Assembly (NCBI GenBank): GCA_007693595.1
Contig: REDI01000031.1
Location: forward strand, 1-64,000
Length of the DNA stretch: 64,000 nucleotides
Direction of reading: 5' to 3'
Source: Deltaproteobacteria bacterium
GTDB taxonomy: Bacteria; Myxococcota_A; UBA796; GCA-2862545
Of the stretch, positions 53,322 to 61,224 are shown in pieces. The notes below the pieces were generated by a model. It had not been told where the DNA came from. It saw only the letters and a list, made by a program, of their open reading frames with translations, and ran no database searches. Position 1 is the first letter of the stretch; every line of letters begins with the position of its first letter. A program made the translations under genes and the position numbers.

Positions 53322-54116
53322 ATGGCAGTTCACCCGACCGCGGTGGTCGATCCGCAGGCTCACCTTGGCCATGGCGTACACGTCGGCCCCTTCGCGGTGA
53401 TCGGTCCCGAGGTCTCCCTCGCCGATGGCGTCCAGGTGGGTCCCCACTGCGTCGTTCAGGGGCGCACCTCCGTTGGGGCGGGCACTGTGCTCACGGCCCA
53501 TGTCTGCCTCGGGGGGCCACCCCAAGACCGGGCCCACGACGGCGCGCCCACCCGGCTGATGATCGGGGAGCACAACGTCTTTCGAGAGTTCGTCACCGTC
53601 CATGCGGGCAGCAGCAGCGGGCGGGGAGAGACCCGAGTCGGCGCGAAGGGCTACTTTATGGCCAACAGCCACATCGCCCACGATGCTTGGGTCGGCGATG
53701 GGGTCATGCTCGCCAACTCCGCGGCCATCGCCGGGCACTGCGATGTCGGTGATGGCGCGGTGCTCGGGGGGCTCGCAGGCGTCCATCAGCATGTGCGGAT
53801 CGGGCGCCTGGCGATGGTCGGCGCTGGCGCCATGTGCTCCCAAGACGTCCCGCCCTTCACCATTGCTCAAGGCGATCGCGCGCGCTTGTTCGGCCTGAAC
53901 ATCGTCGGGCTGCGTCGTGCCGGCCTCGAGCCCGACGCGGTTCGCGCCCTGAAAGACGCCTGGAGGCTGGTCTTCACCAGTGGGTTGGCCATGCGAGCGG
54001 GCATGCATCAGGCCCGAGAGGCCGTCGGGTCCATGCCCGAGGTCGAAGAGCTGCTCACGTTCCTCGACGGGGCGCCCCGAGGGGTCTGCCGCGCGGCCTC
54101 GGTCCGTGTGGGGTGA
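53322..54116 (+). CDS. lpxA: UDP-N-acetylglucosamine acyltransferase LpxA
   Basis: 264 residues from the ATG at 53322 with GGAGGGAG upstream. Left-handed beta helix with hexads from residue 3; the active-site His is in SHIAHDAWVGD; the HNVFREFVTVH strand and the C-terminal helical bundle are typical. It adds the first hydroxyacyl chain to UDP-GlcNAc (or the amino analogue). Preceded by a 73-base space after fabZ; its stop overlaps the next GTG. Confidence 0.95.
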   Translation: MAVHPTAVVDPQAHLGHGVHVGPFAVIGPEVSLADGVQVGPHCVVQGRTSVGAGTVLTAHVCLGGPPQDRAHDGAPTRLMIGEHNVFREFVTVHAGSSSGRGETRVGAKGYFMANSHIAHDAWVGDGVMLANSAAIAGHCDVGDGAVLGGLAGVHQHVRIGRLAMVGAGAMCSQDVPPFTIAQGDRARLFGLNIVGLRRAGLEPDAVRALKDAWRLVFTSGLAMRAGMHQAREAVGSMPEVEELLTFLDGAPRGVCRAASVRVG

Positions 54117-54925
54117 GCTCCGTCCTCCCGGTCGCGGTGGTCGGCTGTGGGAGCATGGGGCGCCACCATGCCCGAGCGATCGCCCGCCACTCGTCGTGTC
54201 AGCTCGTCGGGGTGGTCGATCGACACCTTGAGCGCGCGCGTGAGCTCGGTCGCGAGCTGGGCGTCCCTGGCACGAGGCGGATCCCTGCGAGCGCGGTGCT
54301 CGTGGTCGTGGCGACCCCGGCCCACGCCCACGTAAAGGTCGCTCATGCAGCCCTCGAACAGGGTCGGTGGTGCCTGATCGAGAAGCCCTTGGCCCCGCTC
54401 GTGGCGCAGGCGCAGGCGCTGGATCACCCCAGGGCGATCCCCGCCTATGTGGAACGCTACAACCCCAGGCTGCCGGTTCCACTCCCGCCCTTCAAGACTC
54501 TCCGGATCGAGCGGACCAGCCCCCCCTCGGGGCGAGGACAGGGGATCGATGTCCTCTCGGATCTGCTGGTGCACGATCTGGACCTGCTCCACCACCGGGG
54601 GATCCATTGGAGCGGTATGCGCGGGATCCGTGCGGTCCGTGGAGCCGGTGGAATGATCGATGAGATCGAGCTCACCCTCTCGCTGGATGCGGGTCGAGCG
54701 ATCGCGATCCGGGCATCTCGGATGGCGGAGAAGGCCGCGCGACGCTGGCGGTTCGATCAGGTCGAGGTCGACCTCTCGCGGTGGAAGGAGGGCGGGGCGG
54801 ATCCGCTCGCCCGCCAGCTCGACCAAGTCCTCGCGCGGATCGCGGGCAGGCCAGACCAGGCGCCGACCATCGGTCAGGCACTCCTCGTGTTGGAGCAGGT
54901 CGAGCAGATCCGAGCCGCGATCTGA
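54113..54925 (+). CDS. Gfo/Idh/MocA family oxidoreductase next to lpxA
   Basis: 270 residues from a GTG overlapping the lpxA stop (GTGA). N-terminal Rossmann fold with VVGCGSMGRHHARAI, then the EKPLA motif (LIEKPLAP) of the Gfo/Idh family and a C-terminal alpha/beta domain with the conserved LVHDLDLLHH. A Gfo/Idh gene in this position recurs in other Deltaproteobacteria. In Acidithiobacillus and Leptospira the similarly placed GnnA oxidises UDP-GlcNAc to make 2,3-diamino lipid A. GnnB, the aminotransferase partner, is not seen here, so the substrate stays open. Confidence 0.85.
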   Translation: MSSVLPVAVVGCGSMGRHHARAIARHSSCQLVGVVDRHLERARELGRELGVPGTRRIPASAVLVVVATPAHAHVKVAHAALEQGRWCLIEKPLAPLVAQAQALDHPRAIPAYVERYNPRLPVPLPPFKTLRIERTSPPSGRGQGIDVLSDLLVHDLDLLHHRGIHWSGMRGIRAVRGAGGMIDEIELTLSLDAGRAIAIRASRMAEKAARRWRFDQVEVDLSRWKEGGADPLARQLDQVLARIAGRPDQAPTIGQALLVLEQVEQIRAAI

Positions 54926-54997
54926 CGAAGAGTCCTCCTTTACGCGCCGCGGGCTCGGGTTAGGCCGTGGTCTCCCTTCGTCTCGCTCGAGGTCCTC

Positions 54998-55951
54998 ATG
55001 TCGCTGTACGCACGTCTCAAGAAGCCCGGTCCGAGCGGATTTGGCTACGCCTCCACCGCCAACGAGGTCACCACGGGCCTCGATCTGACAGGGAAGCGGA
55101 TCCTCATCACGGGCTGCAACAGCGGGATCGGGCACGAGTCCATGCGGGTGCTGGCGGACCGGGGGGCGACGATCCTCGCGGCGGCGCGCACCGAGCAAAA
55201 GGCCGAGCTGGCGATCGCCGCGGTCCCTGGCGAGGACCACGTTCCACTCCCCTGTGAGCTCTCCGAGCCCCACAGCGTGATGCGGTGTGTCGATCGGGTC
55301 CGTTCGCTAGGCGAGCCCATCGATGTTCTCATGCTAAACGCGGGCATTATGGCGCTACCCAAGCTCCAGACCGCCCACGGCTTCGAGCTCCAGTTCCTCA
55401 CGAACCATCTGGGTCACTTCTTGTTCGCCACCAGCCTGCTCGACCAGCTCGCGCCCGATGCGCGGGTGGTGGTGCTGAGCAGTCGCGCGCACGAGTCGCC
55501 GGTCAAGGGCGGCATCGACTTCGACAACCTCGATGGCAGCAAGGGCTACAGCGCTATTGGGTTCTACGGTCAGAGCAAGCTGGCGAACCTGCTCTTCGCG
55601 CGCGAGCTCGGCCGTCGCTTCGAGGGCACCGAGCGGGTCGCCCTCGCGGTCCACCCCGGGGTCATCGCGACCAACCTGGGCCGCCACATCGGAGTCCTGG
55701 CAAACGTCTTTTTTGCCGTGGCCAACCCCATCGCCCTCAAGACCATCCCGCAGGGCGCAGCCACCCAATGTTGGGCGGCGGTCCACCCCGACGCGGCCGA
55801 GCACAACGGGGGCTACCTAGCGGACTGCAACCCGCGCGCCTCGTCCAAGCACGGCAGCGATCTGACCCTGGCCGCGCGGTTGTGGGAGGTCTCCGAGAAG
55901 ATCGTGGCCCCATGGCGCGAGTCGGAGCGAACGGATCGGACCTCAGCCTGA
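54998..55951 (+). CDS. Short-chain dehydrogenase/reductase
   Basis: 317 residues, Rossmann fold with TGCNSGIG, the NAG motif, catalytic Ser in VVVLSSRAHE and YGQSK (Tyr and Lys). The sequence is of the retinol dehydrogenase/WWOX-like classical SDR group, typically NADP-linked with unclear substrates in bacteria. It is 72 bases after the Gfo/Idh gene and overlaps the convergent membrane-protein gene by 9 bases. Confidence 0.9.
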   Translation: MSLYARLKKPGPSGFGYASTANEVTTGLDLTGKRILITGCNSGIGHESMRVLADRGATILAAARTEQKAELAIAAVPGEDHVPLPCELSEPHSVMRCVDRVRSLGEPIDVLMLNAGIMALPKLQTAHGFELQFLTNHLGHFLFATSLLDQLAPDARVVVLSSRAHESPVKGGIDFDNLDGSKGYSAIGFYGQSKLANLLFARELGRRFEGTERVALAVHPGVIATNLGRHIGVLANVFFAVANPIALKTIPQGAATQCWAAVHPDAAEHNGGYLADCNPRASSKHGSDLTLAARLWEVSEKIVAPWRESERTDRTSA

Positions 55952-56422
55952 GTCTTCGTTGTTAGGAGGGGGCTCTTTGGTGGAGGGTGCGGCTTGCTCT
56001 CGAAGCTCAAGGGCGGGGCGCAGGGTCTCCCAGGCGCCGGCGAGCAGGCCGGCGATCGCGAGCCCGTAGAAGAAGCCCGCCCCTTGCCAGGGGGTCTCGC
56101 CTGTCGCGACCCGTAGGAGGGCGAAGCCGACGATCCCGCAGTGTATGGCTCCCAAGGCGATCTGGCCAAGGCGGAGCTTTCGGAGGGTCGCGGGGCCTTT
56201 GCTGTGCCAGTCAAACGTCCACTTCCAGAGCTGTCCGTGCACGAGGGAGGGGATGGCGATGGCGACGACGGCGACCATGAAGTTCGCTTCGGGCCCGAAG
56301 AGAGGGAGGATCGAGGTCGCGGCCCCCGGCGCAGCGAGCACCATGACGAGCTGCCGCCACACCACGAAAGACATGAGGCCGGGTGCCTTCTTTCCTTTCG
56401 ACTTACCTTTGGACTTGCCCAT
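55943..56422 (-). CDS. Four-helix membrane protein, unknown function
   Basis: 159 residues. A Lys/Ser-rich N-terminus (KSKGKSKGKK) is followed by four hydrophobic segments (about 22-40, 47-64, 80-101 and 113-130) and an acidic tail. GGAGG lies a few bases before the ATG. It is the last gene of the minus-strand run after hsdS. No family recognised; helix positions are read by eye. Confidence 0.7.
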   Translation of the reverse strand: MGKSKGKSKGKKAPGLMSFVVWRQLVMVLAAPGAATSILPLFGPEANFMVAVVAIAIPSLVHGQLWKWTFDWHSKGPATLRKLRLGQIALGAIHCGIVGFALLRVATGETPWQGAGFFYGLAIAGLLAGAWETLRPALELREQAAPSTKEPPPNNEDSG

Positions 56423-56447
56423 CGGGCCCTCCTGAAGCTGCGCGACG

Positions 56448-57575
56448 TTAACCGATCGGGTCGGCTTGACCCACGCAGCGGGAGTCTCGTTCCGTCGCCG
56501 GGTGGATCAAGCGTCCGATCGCCTCCTCGCGCGCGCGTCGTAGGCATCGCCCATGATCTCCGGCCTGAAGGATGCTCTGGGCGATCGTGTCGAGGCTGTG
56601 GCGAAGCGTTGCTCGGGCTCCGTGGTCGAGCAGGCAGGGGGTGGCCCGGAGCTGCCGCAGACTGAAGCGAGGCATCCTGGCGCCGGTCGCCTGTTGGATC
56701 CAAGGCTCCTGCGTCATCCGGCTCCGCACCGTCCCCAGCACCGCGCCGAGCCATCCGGGCCGGGGCCGGACCACCGCCACCTCGGCCGAGACCCAGCCGT
56801 CGAGAGGGCAGAGTCCGACCTTTCGCAGCTTGGGTCGGAGCAGGCTCACCAGGATGTCGCCTCGGCGTACTCGTCTTCGGCCGGTCTGGGGGCGTTCGGA
56901 GGCGTAGCGGTCGATCTCGAGGCCCTCGGCCGGAAGGTCGGCGACGCCGTAGATCGGATCCCCAGAGCCGATCTGGCTCACCGGCGAGGGGCGGCCTCCG
57001 ATGATGTCGGCGATGTCGGCCAGGGGTGGGGCGTCGGAGCACCGATGGGCCTCGGTCATCGCCGTCAGGAGCTCGGCGCGGAGCGCTTGCTGGCGGTGGA
57101 GGATCTCGAGCCGCGCGTGGAGGAGGAGGAGCAGGCGATCGATGCGCTGCCGTTCCGTCGGAGGGGGGAGTCGGACCTTGAGCGCCCGCAGCGCGGACCA
57201 CCGCACGCGCGGCATGCGGGTGCCGGTCGCGAGGCGCTGGGCTGCGAGGAGCGTGGCAGGGTGGGCGAGCGCCGCCAGGGCCAGGCCGGCGCCGGCGTCG
57301 TCGCGAGGGCGCAGGACGAGCAGCTCCGTGGAGCAGACGCCAGCCTCTCGGGCCAGCACGACCTTGCGCAGTCCGGGGCGTAGCGCACCGAAGAGGAGGT
57401 CCCCCTTCTGGAAACGGTAAGGAACCGAGCGCTGAGATCCGGCCTCGCCGACGTGAGCGAGCCTCAGCTGGCCGGGCACGATGTGCTCCAAGCCGACGAA
57501 GGGGCCCTGGGCTCGCTCGAGGGGAGCTCGATCCTGAACCCGTTGGACCAGCTGATCGAGTCGCAGGACCGTCAC
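56448..57575 (-). CDS. hsdS: Type I restriction-modification specificity subunit HsdS
   Basis: 375 residues from a GTG overlapping the hsdM stop. Two target-recognition domains are arranged in tandem: the first (about 10-150) has the QKGDLLFGALRPGLRKV turn and the GTRMPRVRW end, the second (about 190-345) RRGDILVSLLRPKLRKV and GARMPRFSL. A helical PPPTERQRIDRLL spacer separates them. HsdS defines the bipartite target of the methylase. No HsdR is found within 57 kb upstream or 7 kb downstream. Confidence 0.9.
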   Translation of the reverse strand: MTVLRLDQLVQRVQDRAPLERAQGPFVGLEHIVPGQLRLAHVGEAGSQRSVPYRFQKGDLLFGALRPGLRKVVLAREAGVCSTELLVLRPRDDAGAGLALAALAHPATLLAAQRLATGTRMPRVRWSALRALKVRLPPPTERQRIDRLLLLLHARLEILHRQQALRAELLTAMTEAHRCSDAPPLADIADIIGGRPSPVSQIGSGDPIYGVADLPAEGLEIDRYASERPQTGRRRVRRGDILVSLLRPKLRKVGLCPLDGWVSAEVAVVRPRPGWLGAVLGTVRSRMTQEPWIQQATGARMPRFSLRQLRATPCLLDHGARATLRHSLDTIAQSILQAGDHGRCLRRAREEAIGRLIHPATERDSRCVGQADPIG

Positions 57576-58894
57576 GGGATGAGCTCCGACAAGGCTTGTT
57601 CTAGTTGGCGATCGAGGGTCTCGGCCTCGTGGCGCGCGTGGCGGAGCTCTTCGGCGACCGCTCGCCACGACCGCGCGGTGGGCGAGGGAAGGGCTGGGGG
57701 AGGGACGTGAGCGCCGGGGTTGAGTCGGACCTCGCCCTCGATCAAGGTGTCGATGGGGCAGCTTCGCGCCCAGCCCGGCTCATCGAGGTGTCCTCCCTGT
57801 CGGTAGCGCGTCACGGCCTCTACGATCCGGGCACGGTCTGCAGCAGGGAGGCTTCGATGCCCTGGCTCGCTCAGCTCTCCCAGATCTCGGGCATCGAGCA
57901 TCAGGACCTGGTCGCCTCGGCTCGGCCCCAGGAGCCAGATACATGCCGGGATGTTGGTCGTCCAGAACAAGCGGTCGGGCAAGGCGACGATCCCCTGGAT
58001 CCGGCGCGACCGGACCAGGGCTCGGCGAAGGTCGCGGTTGCGCTTGGAGCGATCGTCGAGCGAGCTGTTCGCCAGGACGATGGCGCCGGTTCCGCTCCGC
58101 GACAGGTGGTGGAGGGCGTGCTGGATCCAGGCCAGGTTGGCGTTCTTGTCGGGTGCCAGGCCCAGCGCCCACCGCGGGTCCTCTGCCGCGTTCGGTCCGC
58201 GCCAGCGGGCGAGGTTGAAGGGCGGGTTGGCCACCACGTGATCGGCGCGCAGGGAGCCATGAAGATCCTCCCGCAGGGTATCGGCGGGGCGAGGGCCCAG
58301 CTCGATGGGGATCCCTCGAACCAGCGCGCTCAGTCGCGCGAGTCTCCAGGTGTCGGGGTTGATCTCTTGCCCGAAGAGCCGTACCTGGGCCTCTGCTCGC
58401 CCCGCGGTGGCGAGGAGCAGGCCGCCGCTGCCGCACGCGGGATCGTAGACGTCGCCGCGGGCGGGCGCGACGAGGTCGGCGAGCAAGGCGGCGATGTCTG
58501 GAGGGGAGTAGTATTGGCCGCCGCGGAGGCCCTCGGAGCGCGCGAAGCCCCCCACCAGATGCATATAGACCTCGCCTAGTGGGTCTTGGTGCTGGGCGGG
58601 GTTGGGGAGATCGTCGACGGCCTGGAGGACCAGCGCCAGTCGCTCCGGGTCCAGGGAGACCGCCGGAGGAAGCACCTCGGCGAGTTCGGGATCGAACTCG
58701 ACCCACGCGGCGCGAGCGCGCAGGGGTTCGCGGGTACGTAAGACCGCACGCCAGCGGCCTTCGGCGGGGGCCTCGGGGCGCTCGTCGAGGATCCGAAGCG
58801 CGAGCAGCCCCAGCACCAGCCGTCGCGCGTCGGACGGCCCCAGCCGATCCCGAACCGCGACCGCGGCCTTCCAGAGCGACTCGGGGATCTTCAC
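57572..58894 (-). CDS. hsdM: Type I N6-adenine DNA methyltransferase HsdM
   Basis: 440 residues from a GTG overlapping the upstream lipoprotein stop. SAM-binding motif I is DPACGSGGLLL and the catalytic motif IV is NPPF, as in N6-adenine methylases of type I; GGQYYSPPDI is the conserved segment before motif I. The N-terminal helical domain is shorter than in many HsdM (whole protein about 440 against 500+). It pairs with HsdS next door. Confidence 0.92.
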   Translation of the reverse strand: MKIPESLWKAAVAVRDRLGPSDARRLVLGLLALRILDERPEAPAEGRWRAVLRTREPLRARAAWVEFDPELAEVLPPAVSLDPERLALVLQAVDDLPNPAQHQDPLGEVYMHLVGGFARSEGLRGGQYYSPPDIAALLADLVAPARGDVYDPACGSGGLLLATAGRAEAQVRLFGQEINPDTWRLARLSALVRGIPIELGPRPADTLREDLHGSLRADHVVANPPFNLARWRGPNAAEDPRWALGLAPDKNANLAWIQHALHHLSRSGTGAIVLANSSLDDRSKRNRDLRRALVRSRRIQGIVALPDRLFWTTNIPACIWLLGPSRGDQVLMLDARDLGELSEPGHRSLPAADRARIVEAVTRYRQGGHLDEPGWARSCPIDTLIEGEVRLNPGAHVPPPALPSPTARSWRAVAEELRHARHEAETLDRQLEQALSELIP

Positions 58895-59436
58895 TGGCCC
58901 GGCTCGCTCCGTCGATAGACCCGCCCGAAGCGGTAGCTGTTCGCGCCGTGGTTGCTGACATGGAGGTAGACGGGCTCTCCTTCGGCGAAGGACTCGGGCG
59001 CGGGGAGCTGCAGATCGTGGTGGCCTGAGCCCCACGGGATCGGGATCTCAAGGTGCCAGAGCTCGACCTCCCCGATCCAGAGGCGCACGTCCGCACGGCC
59101 AGGATCGGTCGCGGCGAGGGCGGAGTGAAAAAACAGCAGGTCCAAGGTATGGTCACTTGGGAGGGAGTGCCGAAGCGGGGCGCTGATGGTGACCCATTCG
59201 CAGTGGTCGGTGTCGATCTCGAAGACGGCGTTGTCGGGGTGTGCGGCGCGGGACGGGCAGGGCTCGTGCTCATGAGCGCCGGGGATGGGGTCGTCGGAAG
59301 GATCCACCAGCTCCCAGTCGTCGATCTCGACCAGGATCGCCTCTTCGGGGGCCTGGTTCGGGGCGCACGCGGCCACGGAGGTAGCCAGCGGCACGATGGC
59401 TGTGATAGACAGGGTCTTTGGAGAGAGGTTTGGCAT
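58891..59436 (-). CDS. Lipoprotein translationally coupled to hsdM
   Basis: 181 residues. The signal peptide ends at SVAAC, so the mature protein is lipid-anchored. The acidic mature domain (~155 residues) is beta-rich with a His/Glu patch (AHEHEPC), one further cysteine (DHCEWV) and a C-terminal YLHVSNHGANSYRFGRVYR strand pair. Its stop overlaps the hsdM GTG, and its ATG overlaps the ATG of the divergent gene (59434-59437). No Shine-Dalgarno is seen. A lipoprotein coupled to a cytoplasmic DNA methylase is odd; shared transcription may be by chance. Confidence 0.7.
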   Translation of the reverse strand: MPNLSPKTLSITAIVPLATSVAACAPNQAPEEAILVEIDDWELVDPSDDPIPGAHEHEPCPSRAAHPDNAVFEIDTDHCEWVTISAPLRHSLPSDHTLDLLFFHSALAATDPGRADVRLWIGEVELWHLEIPIPWGSGHHDLQLPAPESFAEGEPVYLHVSNHGANSYRFGRVYRRSEPGQ

Positions 59437-59437
59437 G
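59434..59437. other. Overlapping divergent start codons (CATG)
   Basis: The plus-strand ATG at 59435 and the minus-strand ATG at 59436 share the palindrome CATG. Each gene's 5' coding part must therefore contain the other gene's promoter and leader. GGAGAGAGG (59420-59428) serves the plus gene; no ribosome site serves the minus gene. Confidence 0.85.
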
Positions 59438-60727
59438 CGTGGTTCACTTGGGTTGTGTTTTTTCTTGGCGGTCGGTGCGTGCGACGGCGACGGAACGGAC
59501 TCCGCCGTGGAGCACGAAGTAACCTGGCACGCCGACGTTCACCCCATCATGGAGCAGCACTGCACCCGCTGTCACACCGAGGGCGGACAGGCCGTCGGGG
59601 ACTTCAGCGATCTTGAGCAGGCCCGCGCCTTCGCCGAGGTCTCCCTTGGGCGCATGGAGCACGATCTCATGCCGCCTCCTGTCGCGGATCCCGAGTGTCG
59701 TGACTACATCGGCTCGGAGCACCTCTCCTTGCCTCCGCACTCCCTCGAGACCTTCCGTACCTGGGTGGACAGCGGCATGCCCGAGGGCGACCCCTCCTCC
59801 GCCGTCGAGATCGAACCCATCGAGACCGAGCTCGAGGATCCCGATCTGGTGGTGCTCATGCCTGAGCCCTACACGCCCGCCTTCGATGATCCCGAGAACG
59901 TGGGCAACGAGTATCGCTGCTTCGTCATCGAGCATGGCCAAGACGAGCCCTTCTTTATCACGTCCTTCCACCCCATCGTCGGAGAGGCGGCACTGGTCCA
60001 CCACATCGTGCTCTTCTCCCTCGACGAGCGGCATGTCCCTGATGACTACGATCCGGCGGTTGGCGTCGACTGCATCAATGGTCGGGGCGGCATGGTCGGC
60101 CGCATCGACGGCATGCTCGCGGGGTGGGCGCCGGGCATGACCCCTGTCCACCTCGAAGAGTACGACCAAGCCGGGAATCTGACTGGAACTCGAGGCATTC
60201 GCGTCGCTCCCGGCCAGCGCATCGTCGTGCAGATGCACTACTATCGCAACGGTCCCGAGGTCGACGGACTCTCTGACCAGTCGGGCTACGCCTTCAAGAC
60301 CGCGAGCGAGGTAGACACGCCGCTCATCATGGCTCCTTTCGGAGCCTACAACTTCGTCATTCCACCGGGCGACGAAGCGTACTCCTACGAGCAGTCCTTC
60401 AGTCTCCCCGCGGGGATGAGCGGAAGGGTGCACGCGGTCTTTCCTCATATGCACGTCCTCGGCACGCGCTACCGGGTCTGGAGCAGCCGCGGCGAGGACC
60501 AGACCTGCATCGCCGAGGGGAACTACCTCTTCGACAACCAGCTCAGCTACGTGTTCAAGCAGCCGGTCGAGCTCCAGGCCGGGGATCAGGTCCACCTCGA
60601 GTGCACCTGGGACAACTCCACCAACAACCCCCACCGGATCTTGCCCGAGCCTCAAGAGGTCCGCTTCGGCGAGCGCACCGACGAAGAGATGTGCTACGCC
60701 TTCTCCCTCGTCTCGGTAGGCCGGTAG
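59435..60727 (+). CDS. Lipoprotein with heme-binding motif and copper type II monooxygenase-like domains
   Basis: 430 residues; the signal peptide ends at VGAC. A CTRCH heme motif (C43-H47) lies near the N-terminus. From ~160 on, the sequence follows copper type II ascorbate-dependent monooxygenases (PHM/DBH family): HH in LVHHIVLF, a His in VQMHYYR, HMH in FPHMHVLG, and a Met in DEEMC. These match the copper ligands of the two sites. Such heme-plus-copper proteins occur in myxobacteria; the substrate is unknown. It is divergent from the hsdM-linked lipoprotein and convergent with the response regulator. Confidence 0.82.
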   Translation: MRGSLGLCFFLAVGACDGDGTDSAVEHEVTWHADVHPIMEQHCTRCHTEGGQAVGDFSDLEQARAFAEVSLGRMEHDLMPPPVADPECRDYIGSEHLSLPPHSLETFRTWVDSGMPEGDPSSAVEIEPIETELEDPDLVVLMPEPYTPAFDDPENVGNEYRCFVIEHGQDEPFFITSFHPIVGEAALVHHIVLFSLDERHVPDDYDPAVGVDCINGRGGMVGRIDGMLAGWAPGMTPVHLEEYDQAGNLTGTRGIRVAPGQRIVVQMHYYRNGPEVDGLSDQSGYAFKTASEVDTPLIMAPFGAYNFVIPPGDEAYSYEQSFSLPAGMSGRVHAVFPHMHVLGTRYRVWSSRGEDQTCIAEGNYLFDNQLSYVFKQPVELQAGDQVHLECTWDNSTNNPHRILPEPQEVRFGERTDEEMCYAFSLVSVGR

Positions 60728-60762
60728 CGACACGAGAGGCGCGCCACGTTCAGGCGTGCTCT

Positions 60763-61224
60763 TCAGTCGCCATCGCTGAGCGCGCCGATCAGGACCTGGT
60801 TCAGGGTGCCGAGCAGCTCTTCAGACGTGAAGGGCTTGGTGACCAAGGGCCCCGGGAGCGTGGCGCCGCTCGAGGTATGACTCGACCAGCCCGTCATGAA
60901 GACCACAGGCTGGCGGGGTCGGGACGCGTGCAGTCGCGACACCAGGCCTACCCCGTCGAGGCCTGGCATGACGATGTCGGTGAGGACGAGGTCGAAGGGC
61001 TCGTTCGCCGCGTCGAAGCTCTGTTGCGCCTCGAAGGGGCTGTTCGCCGTGACAACCTGGGCGCCGGTCCGCTCGAGCATCCGGCGGACCACGCTGAGCA
61101 CCAGTCGCTCGTCGTCGACGACCAGGATCCTGGCGTTCTGAAGCCCGGGAAAGGAGGGATCCGATGGATTGGCCTGGGTCGTGCCGACCCGGCGCGAGGT
61201 GGGGCTGGGGCTGGGATCGCTCAT
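60763..61224 (-). CDS. Single-domain response regulator
   Basis: 153 residues: an N-terminal disordered 30-residue stretch rich in Ser/Pro, then a CheY-like receiver with D37-D38, phospho-acceptor D83 in LTDIVMPG, Thr in FMTGW and Lys in VTKPF. No output domain, so it signals by protein contact. Its ATG overlaps the stop of the YkgJ-type gene (ATGA). No histidine kinase is visible in the window. Confidence 0.92.
   Translation of the reverse strand: MSDPSPSPTSRRVGTTQANPSDPSFPGLQNARILVVDDERLVLSVVRRMLERTGAQVVTANSPFEAQQSFDAANEPFDLVLTDIVMPGLDGVGLVSRLHASRPRQPVVFMTGWSSHTSSGATLPGPLVTKPFTSEELLGTLNQVLIGALSDGD

Noticed and set aside
52866-54482. 538-codon open frame on the minus strand
   Set aside because: Antisense to fabZ, lpxA and the Gfo/Idh gene; Arg/Pro-rich shadow frame.
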